Notes: generated by a model from the sequence alone, not told the origin. A stretch of DNA of 64,000 bases from SFEB01 sp964612455 (GCA_964612455.1 CAZTCB010000002.1:1-64000), one strand, 5' to 3'. Shown: positions 50,743 to 60,200, counted from the stretch's first letter. Translations and numbers: made by a program.

Positions 50743-52584
50743 ATGAAAAAGAGATTTTTGTTATTTATTGCGGTTGTTTGTTTTGTGGCTCTTTTGGGTT
50801 GTCTTGTGGCGTGTGCCGAAAAAGAACCCGACGATGATCCGAGAGCTTTGTCTTTGGCAGCACCTGAAAAGCTCAGCGCAGAGGGGAGAGTTGTTATATG
50901 GAAGGCGGTCGAAAATGCCGTCGGATACGTCGTCAATTTTGAAAGAAACGATTATGAAACGACGTCAACTACGTTTAATTTGTTTTTTAGCGATGCCGAG
51001 GGAGAATTAGAACTCTCTGTTAGAGCGATAGGCGACGGTATTAACTATACAAATTCCGATTGGTCGACTACGCACGTTACGTTGAGCAAAAAGGTGACTC
51101 AAGCACGCGATGATTCGGGGCTATTGTATACGCTTTTGTCGGATAGAGAGGGATATGAGGTTTCGTATGGTACTCCTGATAGTAGAAAAGGTAAAATCGT
51201 TATTCCTGACTTTTTTGCCGACCTTCCCGTTACGCGAATCGCCGATTATGGCTTTGGTGATTTTAGGACAGACGTCAATCCGCTTAAAGAAATAAATTGC
51301 AATACGGTGACGACCGGGGTTGTCTTTCCCAAGTATCTCAAAACTATAGGCGTCGGGGCATTTTATTGCTGTGTAAGGCTTGCCGACGTCGGAGCTATTC
51401 CTGATACTGTAACGGAAATTTGCGGAGGAGCTTTTAGCGGTTGTACGCATTTGACAAGTATTGCGCTACCTAAAGGTTTGAAAGAAATTCCCGCAAATTG
51501 TTTTAAGAATACGGCACTCGCCGAGATTGTTTTGCCGGAGCAACTGGAACGCATATGCGATCAGGCGTTTTATTGTCAATATCTGACACCTACCAATGAA
51601 CATTGTTATTCTGAGCTTTCAGAGGTAGTTATACCGGAGTCGGTGCAATATATCGGTATCGGTGCGTTTTATGGGCGCGAAAAGCTAAAGACGATAACAA
51701 TGTCAGACAAAGTGGATTTAAGAAGAGGAGCTTTAGACAAGACGCTGTGGTATGAAAATCAACCGAACGGGTGTGTGTATTTAGGTACCATTTTGTATTC
51801 TTACAAAGGCGAGATGCCCGAAAACTGTGAGCTGACGATAGATTTTGCTACCACTAAAGCAATAGGAGATATGGCGTTTGCGGGGCAAAAAAATCTTAAG
51901 AAGATATACGTAGAGGATGGCGTAAAGTTTTTGGGTGAATGTACGTTTTCTTCCTGCTCGTCGTTGAGCGAGGTGCGGTTGCCGTCGGACATGACGTCGA
52001 TACTTTTGGGAATGTTCGGCGTTTGCGAAAGTCTTAAGTCGATAGAACTGCCAAAAACAGTATCGTTTATTGATATCGGAGCTTTTAGCGGTTCCGGGTT
52101 AGAAACCATTTATATTCCGTCCGGCGAAATAGAAGACAGGGCTTTTATTGGCTGTGTGGCATTAAAAGAAGCAGTATTGGCGGACGGTGTCGAGTATTTA
52201 GGGAGAGAAGCGTTTAAAGATTGTACTGCCTTGACGAAAGTAGTTTTGCCTGATACGTTAAAAAGTATAGGAGTGCTTGCTTTTTCGGGGTGTAACTCTC
52301 TCGAGACGGTTAAGATTCCGTCGTCGGTGATTGCTCTCGGCGCCGAGCCTTTTGCATCGTGTGAAAAATTGACAGAGGTTTACTATTGCGGTAATTTCGA
52401 ACAGTGGGAGACTCTTTTGTATAGCAACAACAAAGATAAAAAAGATGCTTTTTCATCGGCAACGGTTTATTTTTATTCCGCAACGCAACCGTCTAATAAT
52501 GGTAACTATTGGCATTACGACGGTAGTGGCAATAGTATAAAATGGAATGGTCCTGCGGACGATACAATCGATAAAGAGGATTGA
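50743..52584 (+). CDS. BspA-type leucine-rich-repeat lipoprotein, module 3
   Basis: 613 residues from MKKRFLLFIAVVCFVALLGC; the lipobox is either ALLGC or LVACA two turns later. It has a fibronectin-III-like domain (VIWKAVENAVGYVVNFE) and LRR_5 repeats from about 150 to 580 (e.g. IPDTVTEICGGAFSGCTHL, LPDTLKSIGVLAFSGCNSL). It ends with VYYCGNFEQWETLL and the NYWHYDGSGNSIKW tail plus a short acidic end. It starts 2 nt after the preceding stop. Longest of the three LRR partners, with more repeats. Confidence 0.85.
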   Translation: MKKRFLLFIAVVCFVALLGCLVACAEKEPDDDPRALSLAAPEKLSAEGRVVIWKAVENAVGYVVNFERNDYETTSTTFNLFFSDAEGELELSVRAIGDGINYTNSDWSTTHVTLSKKVTQARDDSGLLYTLLSDREGYEVSYGTPDSRKGKIVIPDFFADLPVTRIADYGFGDFRTDVNPLKEINCNTVTTGVVFPKYLKTIGVGAFYCCVRLADVGAIPDTVTEICGGAFSGCTHLTSIALPKGLKEIPANCFKNTALAEIVLPEQLERICDQAFYCQYLTPTNEHCYSELSEVVIPESVQYIGIGAFYGREKLKTITMSDKVDLRRGALDKTLWYENQPNGCVYLGTILYSYKGEMPENCELTIDFATTKAIGDMAFAGQKNLKKIYVEDGVKFLGECTFSSCSSLSEVRLPSDMTSILLGMFGVCESLKSIELPKTVSFIDIGAFSGSGLETIYIPSGEIEDRAFIGCVALKEAVLADGVEYLGREAFKDCTALTKVVLPDTLKSIGVLAFSGCNSLETVKIPSSVIALGAEPFASCEKLTEVYYCGNFEQWETLLYSNNKDKKDAFSSATVYFYSATQPSNNGNYWHYDGSGNSIKWNGPADDTIDKED

Positions 52585-52644
52585 TTTATCTTTCGTAATC
52601 TCGTCGGTAACGGGAAAGAAATAACGGCAGTGAAATAAGTGCGG

Positions 52645-52696
52645 CTCAATAATGAAAAAAAATTAAAAGATTTTGTTATATCTCGCCAAAAAGTTT
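52645..52696. repeat. 52-bp direct repeat, copy 1 (right end of insert A plus core)
   Basis: Matches 57054-57105 at 50 of 52 positions. It consists of a 39-bp AT-rich right end (starting CTCAATAATGAAAAAA) followed by the 13-bp core CGCCAAAAAGTTT. The gap 52585-52644 before it has no other feature. Confidence 0.93.
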
Positions 52697-52771
52697 GCGG
52701 CTGAGAAAGACAACGCATAATTTAATATTTTTTATCGCAACAGTCCCGATGTTTTTGAACACGGGACTGTT
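52684..52771. repeat. 88-bp direct repeat, right copy, with active terminator
   Basis: Second copy of the EF-G-like gene 3' end. Here the hairpin (52739-52748 with 52762-52771) is followed by a run of T, so it is a proper terminator. It is not attached to a gene body, only to the right end of insert A. Confidence 0.95.
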
Positions 52772-52892
52772 TTTTACCTTTTTAAATACGTCTTTCTAAA
52801 AAAAATAGGTCGTTTCGTCATATTGTAATAAATAATACGCAGAAACCGGAAGTGTGAGAATAATATCATGATTATTTTATCAGATATTCACC

Positions 52893-52927
52893 TATCTTTT
52901 CTTTCTGAATTGTCATGTATATAGAGA
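52893..52927 (+). promoter_or_regulatory. conserved promoter-like motif, copy 3
   Basis: Contains GAATTGTCATGTATATAGAG exactly as at 9643 and 10375, and also shares the CCTAT just before the block with copy 2. It lies 93 nt before the RCC1 lipoprotein gene, in the otherwise featureless stretch 52776-53019. It ties this insert to the sigma factor at 9.8 kb. Confidence 0.55.
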
Positions 52928-53019
52928 GAAAAATAATATGGAAAAAGACGCGACTAAAATACGAAAGGGTGCTTTGGTCGAAATATAATTTATTGCTGAC
53001 AACGGAGGTAAAAGAAAAA

Positions 53020-55419
53020 ATGAAAAGAAAATTGTTAGTGGTTGTATTTTTATTGCTGAGTTTACTCTCGACGGTGTTACTGTCGTCGTGTAGCGGCAGA
53101 GTGACGGTGACGCTTGAAACCAATACCACGGCAGGGACGGAAAAGGTAAAGTTTAACAAGGGTGAGACAATCGGAGATTTGCTTACGCCGACCAAAGTCG
53201 GTTTTGAGTTTGACGGATGGTATTACGACCAATTGTTTAAAAATCCAGTTAGCTCTACGGACGAGGTCGTTAAATGCACCGTATACGCCAAGTGGATTCC
53301 GACCGTGTATGAAAAAATAGCGGTAGGAAGCACGGCTTGTGCCGCCATATACGTAGACGGCGGCTTGTACACATGGGGTACAAATGATAAAGGCGTTTTG
53401 GGTACGGGAGATTACTACTCGTCTAAGGAGCCTGTCAGGATAATGCCGGACAAGACGTTTGTTCATGTCGCCGCTGACAATTCTTTATTTGTGGCTATAG
53501 ATAGTGACGGACAGTTGTATCAATGGGGGGCTATTTGCTACGGGTTTTTAAGTGGGTATGAGTGCGATGAGTTTAATCTGCCGACGCCGATGGCGTCTGA
53601 TGTGAGATTTAAACAAGCAGACGTTGATGACGGCAATGGTTTGAGCGGGGTTATTTTGGCTCTTGACGTAGACGGCAATATCTGGAGTTGGGGAGATAAC
53701 CAGTTCAAACAGCTCGGCATGTCCGGTGTGGCTTACTCTAAAACTCCCCTAAAAATCGATTCGGATTATAAATTTACAAAGGTTTCTGTAGGTTCGCAAA
53801 ATTGCGCTGCCATTACTACAAAGGGTATCCTGTATACCTGGGGCGCCAACGGTGTCGGTTTAGGTTCTTCGGTAAAGCTGACTTTTTCGTCCGTAAATCT
53901 TTTGTCGATGTATAAAGTGGATATCGGCGGCGAAAAAGTAAAAGACGTTTCTTTGGGTACTTTATACGGGCTTGCTTTAAGCAAAAGCGGTACCGTGTAT
54001 AGTTGGGGACAAAACAACAAGGGTGAGATCGGCAACGGTACGGTTAATTCGCGAGACGTCTACAATAGCGTGGTTTATCCTGAGGCGATATGGACGTCGG
54101 GAGAAAAAATAGCAAGGGTAAAAGCACAAGGTAGCACCTCTTTGGTTATTGCCGAGTCAGGTAACGTATACGTATTTGGGGCAATGCTTTCGGTAATGGC
54201 GGAATCCGAGGAACTTTCCATCCGAACGGTGCCGTACAGGCTATATGACGACGCAAGGTATACTTACGTCGCGTGTTCTTTGTCTGGCGGCGTATTGTTG
54301 ACTATGACGGATGACGGCGAGTGTTTTTCATCGGGAAACAATGCTTATATGATGATTGGCAACGGAGAGAGCTACGCCACGACCGAACCTACGAAAGCCA
54401 CTACCGACATGTCGATAGAGTACTACAATACGACAAACGGTAATACGGTGTTTATCATCGATACCGACGGACAACTGTGGGGCTACGGTAAAAACGATTA
54501 CGGTCAGTTGGGAGACGGAACAACTACCGATCGTACGAAACACACCAAGATACTCGACGGAGTAAAGGTCAAGGATTTTTACGAATATAACGGTAATTGC
54601 GCATGTATAGACGTCGACGGAAACCTGTATGTTTGGGGAAGAAATAAAAACGGCGTACTCGGTACGGGCAATACGGATATGATACTTACGCCTACAAAAA
54701 TAACGGAAAGTCGTTTTAAATTTATTAATTTGAGGGTGTTCGGTAGCGCCATAGATATATACGGCAACGTGTGGGCGTGCGGGACTCCTACCAGAGAGGG
54801 TTTTATTGGCAATAAAAACGAAACTTTCGGTTGGCAAAAAGTGACGGACGGCGTAACGTTTGAGTATGCGGATGTTACTGCCGGCGACTTAATCGGACTC
54901 GATAAAAACGGTGACGTATATTGTCTCGACGCAAATAAATATTCAGAATTGACTAAACTCGATTACGGTACAAAGTTTTGTAAAATCGTTCGCGCCGGTT
55001 CGACTACCATGTTGCTGTCTACGGACGGTAGACTGTACGGTTACGGCAGTAACTATTACGGCATATTAAATTCCGATGAAGACACCGTGTCTGCCGCCGC
55101 GCCGAGTTTGATAGCCGAGGGCGTAACTGAGGTATATACGGACGGAAAGTCGGCAGTGATAAAAAAAGACGGTAAATACTATGGATGCGGATATTATTTC
55201 GGAATCCTGTTGGGCACTAACTACGTCAAAGACGTAGAGGATTACACACCGATAGCAATAAGCGTAAACGTTAAAAAGGTATTCTGTTCTTTTAGCGGTA
55301 GAGCGCTGTTTGTCTTGTCGGATGATAATCGATTGTATGGATGGGGGGTGATAGGAGAAGATATTAAAGAGTGGAATACTATGTGTTCTGATATTTATAG
55401 GTATAGAATTAGTTTTTAA
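53020..55419 (+). CDS. RCC1-repeat lipoprotein with an InlB-type repeat
   Basis: 799 residues. Lipoprotein signal with lipobox LSSCS (Cys about 24), then one Listeria-Bacteroides (InlB B) repeat at about 28-95 (VGFEFDGWYYDQLF...YAKW). From about 105 to the end come about 14 RCC1-like repeats (YTWGTNDKGVLGTGD, WSWGDNQFKQLG, YSWGQNNKGEIGNGT, WGYGKNDYGQLGDGT, YVWGRNKNGVLGTGN), enough for two seven-bladed propellers. The start has GGAGG 9 nt upstream; longer in-frame openings run through the promoter motif. A surface protein-protein interaction role is likely. Confidence 0.82.
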   Translation: MKRKLLVVVFLLLSLLSTVLLSSCSGRVTVTLETNTTAGTEKVKFNKGETIGDLLTPTKVGFEFDGWYYDQLFKNPVSSTDEVVKCTVYAKWIPTVYEKIAVGSTACAAIYVDGGLYTWGTNDKGVLGTGDYYSSKEPVRIMPDKTFVHVAADNSLFVAIDSDGQLYQWGAICYGFLSGYECDEFNLPTPMASDVRFKQADVDDGNGLSGVILALDVDGNIWSWGDNQFKQLGMSGVAYSKTPLKIDSDYKFTKVSVGSQNCAAITTKGILYTWGANGVGLGSSVKLTFSSVNLLSMYKVDIGGEKVKDVSLGTLYGLALSKSGTVYSWGQNNKGEIGNGTVNSRDVYNSVVYPEAIWTSGEKIARVKAQGSTSLVIAESGNVYVFGAMLSVMAESEELSIRTVPYRLYDDARYTYVACSLSGGVLLTMTDDGECFSSGNNAYMMIGNGESYATTEPTKATTDMSIEYYNTTNGNTVFIIDTDGQLWGYGKNDYGQLGDGTTTDRTKHTKILDGVKVKDFYEYNGNCACIDVDGNLYVWGRNKNGVLGTGNTDMILTPTKITESRFKFINLRVFGSAIDIYGNVWACGTPTREGFIGNKNETFGWQKVTDGVTFEYADVTAGDLIGLDKNGDVYCLDANKYSELTKLDYGTKFCKIVRAGSTTMLLSTDGRLYGYGSNYYGILNSDEDTVSAAAPSLIAEGVTEVYTDGKSAVIKKDGKYYGCGYYFGILLGTNYVKDVEDYTPIAISVNVKKVFCSFSGRALFVLSDDNRLYGWGVIGEDIKEWNTMCSDIYRYRISF

Positions 55420-55450
55420 TTTTAAGAAGTGCAAAAAGGAGAAAGTTATT

Positions 55451-57049
55451 ATGAAAAAAGGTTTGTTTAAAACAATGTCTGCATTAATGTTGGTTTTAAT
55501 GCTGTTAATGATGACGGAAAGTATCTCTGCCGTAGTTTTTGCCGATTCGCCGGTAAATATTTCTATATCCGTTGACGAGGATTTTGGCGATTTGGATATT
55601 TTTACTATGACGCACGCAAGTAAAAGCGCGGATTATATTTTTACCTGTATTTACGACAGGTTGATAGAGCTCGACAGTGATGGCAATTTTGTTCCGTCGC
55701 TTGTGACGTCATGGCAAGTCATACCCGATCCGAATGCGGAGGGGTATGGCAATCCGATAAATATCTCCGATTACGAATTTATTGAGTTATCTGAAGAGTT
55801 GTCAGATGAAATCATTGACGGTTGGTCTGCCGAGCCCGAGGATTTAACGTTTTTAAGTCCTGACGAAATGGAGTTTTTTGACGGACCGGGTACTTTGATT
55901 CTGGAGTTGACGTTACGGCAGAACGTAGTATTTTACGACGGTGCTGATTTTAACGCTCATAAATTAGCTGAGTTTATAGATTTTACGCAAACTTGTTCGT
56001 CGGATACGTTGATATACAAACAGTGGGAGTGTGTAACTCCACGCATCGTTTCCGACTATGTTTTGAGATTATATTTTGATTTTAGTAACGTATCTTACGG
56101 ATACTATGATTTTTTATATGGTCTTACGTCGCCAATAGCAAGCATAGCCGATATAAGGGAAGAATCGCAAGTGGACGAAGATTGCTCGATGGGGGCTTAT
56201 TGTTTGCGTTCTGTTGAGGAGTCTCAATACGTTGAGATTGGTAAAAATGACAATTGGTGGGATACGAGAGGGGTTTATGCCGACACGTTGACTTTTTATT
56301 ATACAAACGTAAATGCGTCAAGCTATAGATTGTACGATATTAATGTTATGTCGGGTTCGGATTGTTATGCAATGGATTTAAATTCGGCTGACACGGTTGC
56401 GAACAATCCGATTATTATTAAAGATTGTCGACAGGACGTATCTTCACATGCTATTCTTTCGGTGATTAGTTATCCCGGTATGGCAGCTGCTGCAGCTGCT
56501 GATGCCGATATTCGTCTCGTGACGGAGTCTCCTGATTATTGGATATATTACGATATATGTGCAATAGCTCCGATAGATATGTCGTGGGTAGGAGACGTTT
56601 CGATATTGTGTCCGGATTCGTTTACTTGTCGCTACGTAGCCGAGGCGGTGGATACGTTTTTGAGAGAATTAAATATAAACTCGTCGTTAAATATAGTACC
56701 TACGGAGGAGTTTGACACTGAAATCGAAACGGGTTCTTACGACTTTATAATAAAAGAGGTAGAAATGGAGTATATAAACTCAAATTATCTTGAGTTTTAC
56801 GGATTTACGGGAGACAATAACGCAGATGATATCATGGATTTGGCGAAAAAGAGCAAAACAAGAAATGCATATTACAATATGCAGTTGCAGACGCAAGCGT
56901 ACATGTTTTCTGAGAGATACGTCGGAAATTTCGGGTGGACTACCAAGGAAATTGTATATGGAGGGGACGTTATTGACGGTTTGATTGTTCCCGATTGTTT
57001 TTGCCCGTATGGTAACGCCGGTAGAATAGATTTCAGGTGGGTACGTTAG
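55451..57049 (+). CDS. secreted family-5 solute-binding-like protein
   Basis: 532 residues with a cleavable signal peptide (SALMLVLMLLMMTESISAVVFA) and no lipobox Cys. The mature protein follows the peptide/nickel-binding fold of family 5: TCIYDRLIELDSDGNFVPSL near the start, VVFYDGADFNAHKLAEF, and NNADDIMDLAKKSK near the end. No ABC permease or ATPase gene is near. The lack of a lipid anchor and of transporter genes is unusual for a Gram-positive binding protein. It follows the RCC1 gene by 31 nt. Confidence 0.72.
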   Translation: MKKGLFKTMSALMLVLMLLMMTESISAVVFADSPVNISISVDEDFGDLDIFTMTHASKSADYIFTCIYDRLIELDSDGNFVPSLVTSWQVIPDPNAEGYGNPINISDYEFIELSEELSDEIIDGWSAEPEDLTFLSPDEMEFFDGPGTLILELTLRQNVVFYDGADFNAHKLAEFIDFTQTCSSDTLIYKQWECVTPRIVSDYVLRLYFDFSNVSYGYYDFLYGLTSPIASIADIREESQVDEDCSMGAYCLRSVEESQYVEIGKNDNWWDTRGVYADTLTFYYTNVNASSYRLYDINVMSGSDCYAMDLNSADTVANNPIIIKDCRQDVSSHAILSVISYPGMAAAAAADADIRLVTESPDYWIYYDICAIAPIDMSWVGDVSILCPDSFTCRYVAEAVDTFLRELNINSSLNIVPTEEFDTEIETGSYDFIIKEVEMEYINSNYLEFYGFTGDNNADDIMDLAKKSKTRNAYYNMQLQTQAYMFSERYVGNFGWTTKEIVYGGDVIDGLIVPDCFCPYGNAGRIDFRWVR

Positions 57050-57053
57050 AAAT

Positions 57054-57105
57054 CTCAATAATGAAAAAATATTAAAAGATTTTGTTTTATCTCGCCAAAA
57101 AGTTT
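57054..57105. repeat. 52-bp direct repeat, copy 2 (right end of insert B plus core)
   Basis: Two mismatches to 52645-52696. After the core the sequence departs into CACGACGAGTGA, not the 88-bp repeat. Confidence 0.93.
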
Positions 57106-57148
57106 CACGACGAGTGAGTAACAATAAATCCACAAAAATTTTAAAATT

Positions 57149-57177
57149 TGTGGATAACTCGGTGGATAAGTGCATAA
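57149..57177. promoter_or_regulatory. cluster of three DnaA-box-like 9-mers
   Basis: TGTGGATAA (57149-57157, perfect complement of TTATCCACA), GGTGGATAA (57161-57169) and AGTGCATAA (57169-57177) lie in tandem in the same orientation. A hairpin TCCACAAA/TTTGTGGA (57129-57154) overlaps the first box. No replication gene is nearby. Confidence 0.35.
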
Positions 57178-57232
57178 CTCCTTTGATTTTTCACGTTCTT
57201 TTGTTAAAATAGGGCTATTAAAGCTGATTTTT

Positions 57233-57272
57233 TAAAAAAAATAAGAGGCAGACAAATTTTGTCTGCCTCTTT
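57233..57272 (-). terminator. terminator of nifJ
   Basis: A 14-bp near-perfect inverted repeat (AAGAGGCAGACAAA and its complement), with an A-run on its left that is the T-run for the minus-strand nifJ transcript. Confidence 0.85.
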
Positions 57273-57286
57273 TATCTTGTCAAAAA

Positions 57287-60200
57287 TCAGTCGTTTTTAG
57301 CGAGATTTTCGTACTTGGCAAGTCTCTCTTTGGAGTCTTTTTCGGTCTTGACAAAGAGTTGTTCCGCTACTTCGGGCATTGTCTTGAGCAAGCTCGTGTA
57401 GCGAGTTTCTTTGCGTAAAAACTCCTGATAGTCGCCCGTCGGTTTTTTGCTGTCGAGAGTGAAGGGGTTTTTACCTTCGTCGGCGAGAGACGGGTTGTAA
57501 CGATAGAGTTGCCAGTAACCGCAATCAACTGCCTCTTTAATGACAGCCTGAGGATTGCTCATATCGATACCGTGGTTGATGCAGGGGGCATAAGCAATGA
57601 CGAGAGACGGTCCCGGATAAGCTTCTGCCTCTTTGAGGGCTTTGACGACTTGTTCGTAATCCGCACCCATACCTACCTGTGCGACGTAAACGTAGCCGTA
57701 ACTCATAGCCATCATGCCGAGGTCTTTCTTCTTTGTTCTCTTGCCTGCCGCCGCAAACTTGGCAACCGCGCCCGTCGGAGACGCTTTAGACGCCTGACCG
57801 CCGGTGTTGGAGTAAACTTCGGTATCGAGGACGAGAACGTTGACGTCTTCGCCCTGAGCGAGGACGTGATCCAATCCGCCGTAACCGATATCGTACGCCC
57901 AACCGTCGCCGCCGAAAATCCAGAAGGATTTTTTGACAAAGCAGTCTTCCATCTTGCGGAGTTCTTCTGCTTTTTCGCCTTTCATCGTAGCGAGAACGGT
58001 TTTTAGATCCTCGGATGCTTTCTTGCTGCCTTCCGCGTCGAGTTTGTTTTCAATCCATGCGTTTGCCGCCGCGACAAATTTGTCGTCCGCGCCTTCGGCA
58101 ATTATTTCTTTGAGGAGTCTTTCGACGTTGTCTCTGCGTTGCTGATAGGCAATCTGCATACCAAAGCCGAATTCACTGTTGTCTTCAAACAGACTGTTTG
58201 CCCATGCGGGACCGTGACCTTGCTTGTTGACGGTGTAGGGGCAGGTAGGAGCGCTGCCGCCGTAGATAGAAGAGCAACCCGTCGCGTTGGCGATAATCAT
58301 TCTGTCGCCAAAGAGTTGTGTTACGAGTTTGACGTAAGGAGTTTCGCCGCAACCCGCGCAAGCGCCGCTGTATTCAAACAAAGGTTGTTTAAACTGGCTG
58401 CTCTTTGCGTTGAGTTTCATACCGCTTTCGACTTGGTCGACTTTTTCGGAGAACTCAAAGTTGGCAACTTCGTCGACTTTCTCTGCGGGAACCATGACGA
58501 GGGCTTTTTCTTTGGCGATACATACGTTGGCGCAGCTGCCGCAACCGGAGCAGTCCAACGGAGAAACCTGAATACGATATTTAGCACCTTTGACGCCGTT
58601 GGCGGCTTTAGTGACAAACGTCTCGGGTACGACGGTGTTTTCGTCGATTAATACGGGGCGGATTGCCGCGTGCGGGCAGACCATCGAGCAACGGTTGCAC
58701 TGTATGCACTTGGTTGCGTCCCATACGGGGATATTGACGGCGATACCGCGTTTTTCAAAACGGGTGGTAGAAGTAGGTACTACGCCTGCGGGATTGAAAG
58801 CGGATACGGGGAGCTCGTCGCCTTTCTGGTCGAGAATGGGTTTGATAAAGTTGACGAAATAAGGATCGTCGCTGCTCTTTGCCATATCTGCGCCGGTGGT
58901 CGCGGTTTTCCAGCTGTCGGGAACGTTGACTTTAATGAGTCCCTTGACGGCATTGTCGACTGCCGCAAAGTTGCAATCGAGTACTTTTTGACCTTTCTTG
59001 CCGTAGGTCTTGACGATTGCCTTCTTCATATACTCTTCTGCTTGCTCGTAAGGTATAATGTTGGCGAGTTTAAAGAAAGCCGCCTGCATGACCATATTGG
59101 TGGATTTTGCCGAGCCTGCTTCCTTAGCAAGTTTCAAACCGTCGATGATGTAAAATTGAAGGTTTTTGTTGGCAATGTCGTTTTTGACCTTGGCGGGGAG
59201 TTTTTCGTCCAATTCTTCCACCGACCAGTTGCAGTTGAGGAGGAAAGTGCCGCCTTGACGAGCGTCCGCCAACATGTCGTAACGCGTAATGTAGCTCTGG
59301 TTGTGGCAGGCGATAAACTCCGCGTTGTCGATGAGATAGCTGGATTGAATGGGGGTTTTTCCGAAACGCAGGTGGCTGATGGTCAAGCCGCCGGATTTTT
59401 TGCTGTCGTAGGAGAAATACCCTTGAGCGTACAAATCGGTGTGGTCACCGATAATCTTGATGCTGTTTTTGTTGGCGCCGACGGTACCGTCGCTGCCGAG
59501 ACCGTAAAACTTGCAACGAGTCGTCCCCTCGGGAGCAACGTCGATTTTTTCGTCGACGGGGAGAGAGGTAAACGTAACGTCGTCGTTGATACCGACCGTA
59601 AAGTGGTTTTTCGGATTGGTTTGTTGAAGGTTTTTATAGATGGCGAGTATCATAGAAGGCGTAAACTCTTTGCTACCCATACCGTATCTGCCGCCCACGA
59701 CGGTGTATTTGTCCGCCACGCCGTGCTCTTTGAGGCAAGCGACCACGTCGAGATAGAAAGGTTCGCCTAAACTGCCGGCTTCTTTCGTGCGGTCCATGAC
59801 GGCGATATGTTTGACCGTCGCGGGTAATGCCTGAATAAATCTTTCGGAGGGGAAAGGTCTGTAAAGTCTTACTTTAAGAACGCCGACTTTCTTGCCTTGC
59901 TTGACGAGATAATTGACGGTTTCTTCGCAAGCTTCCGCGCCGCTACCCATGATAACGATGACGTCCGTTGCGTCGGGTGCGCCTACGTAATCGACGAGGT
60001 TGTACTTTCTGCCGGTGAGCTCACCGACTTTTTGCATATATTTTTCTACGATTGCGGGCGTTGCGTCGTACAAACCGTTGCAAGCCTCTCTGTTCTGGAA
60101 GTAAATATCGGGGTTTTGAGCGGTACCTTGGAGTTGCGGATGCTCGGGGTTGAGTGCGCGTGCTCTAAACTCGTCTACGTACTTTCTGTCGAGCAGTTTG

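Larger units (their letters stand above)
49536..52683 (+). mobile_element. putative insert A in the 3' end of the EF-G-like gene (module 3)
   Basis: The segment begins at the 13-bp core CGCCAAAAAGTTT inside the EF-G-like gene and ends at the next occurrence of that core at 52684. It carries a replacement gene 3' end, the module 3 gene pair, and a right-end sequence (52645-52683) shared with insert B. No integrase or transposase is encoded. I infer site-specific or homologous integration of a non-autonomous element; no target-site duplication other than the core is visible. Confidence 0.5.
52684..57092 (+). mobile_element. putative insert B (RCC1 lipoprotein and solute-binding protein)
   Basis: It is bounded on the left by the core at 52684 and on the right by the core at 57093. 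It carries the same kind of left end (replacement 3' end of the EF-G-like gene) and right end (39 bp) as insert A but unrelated cargo. Right of 57105 the sequence reads on in the frame of the EF-G-like gene as His-Asp-Glu-stop, which looks like the original gene end. Confidence 0.5.

Noticed and set aside
52915..53019. Longer N-terminus of the RCC1 lipoprotein
   Set aside because: It runs through the promoter-like motif and would bury the lipoprotein signal; GGAGG stands before the downstream ATG.
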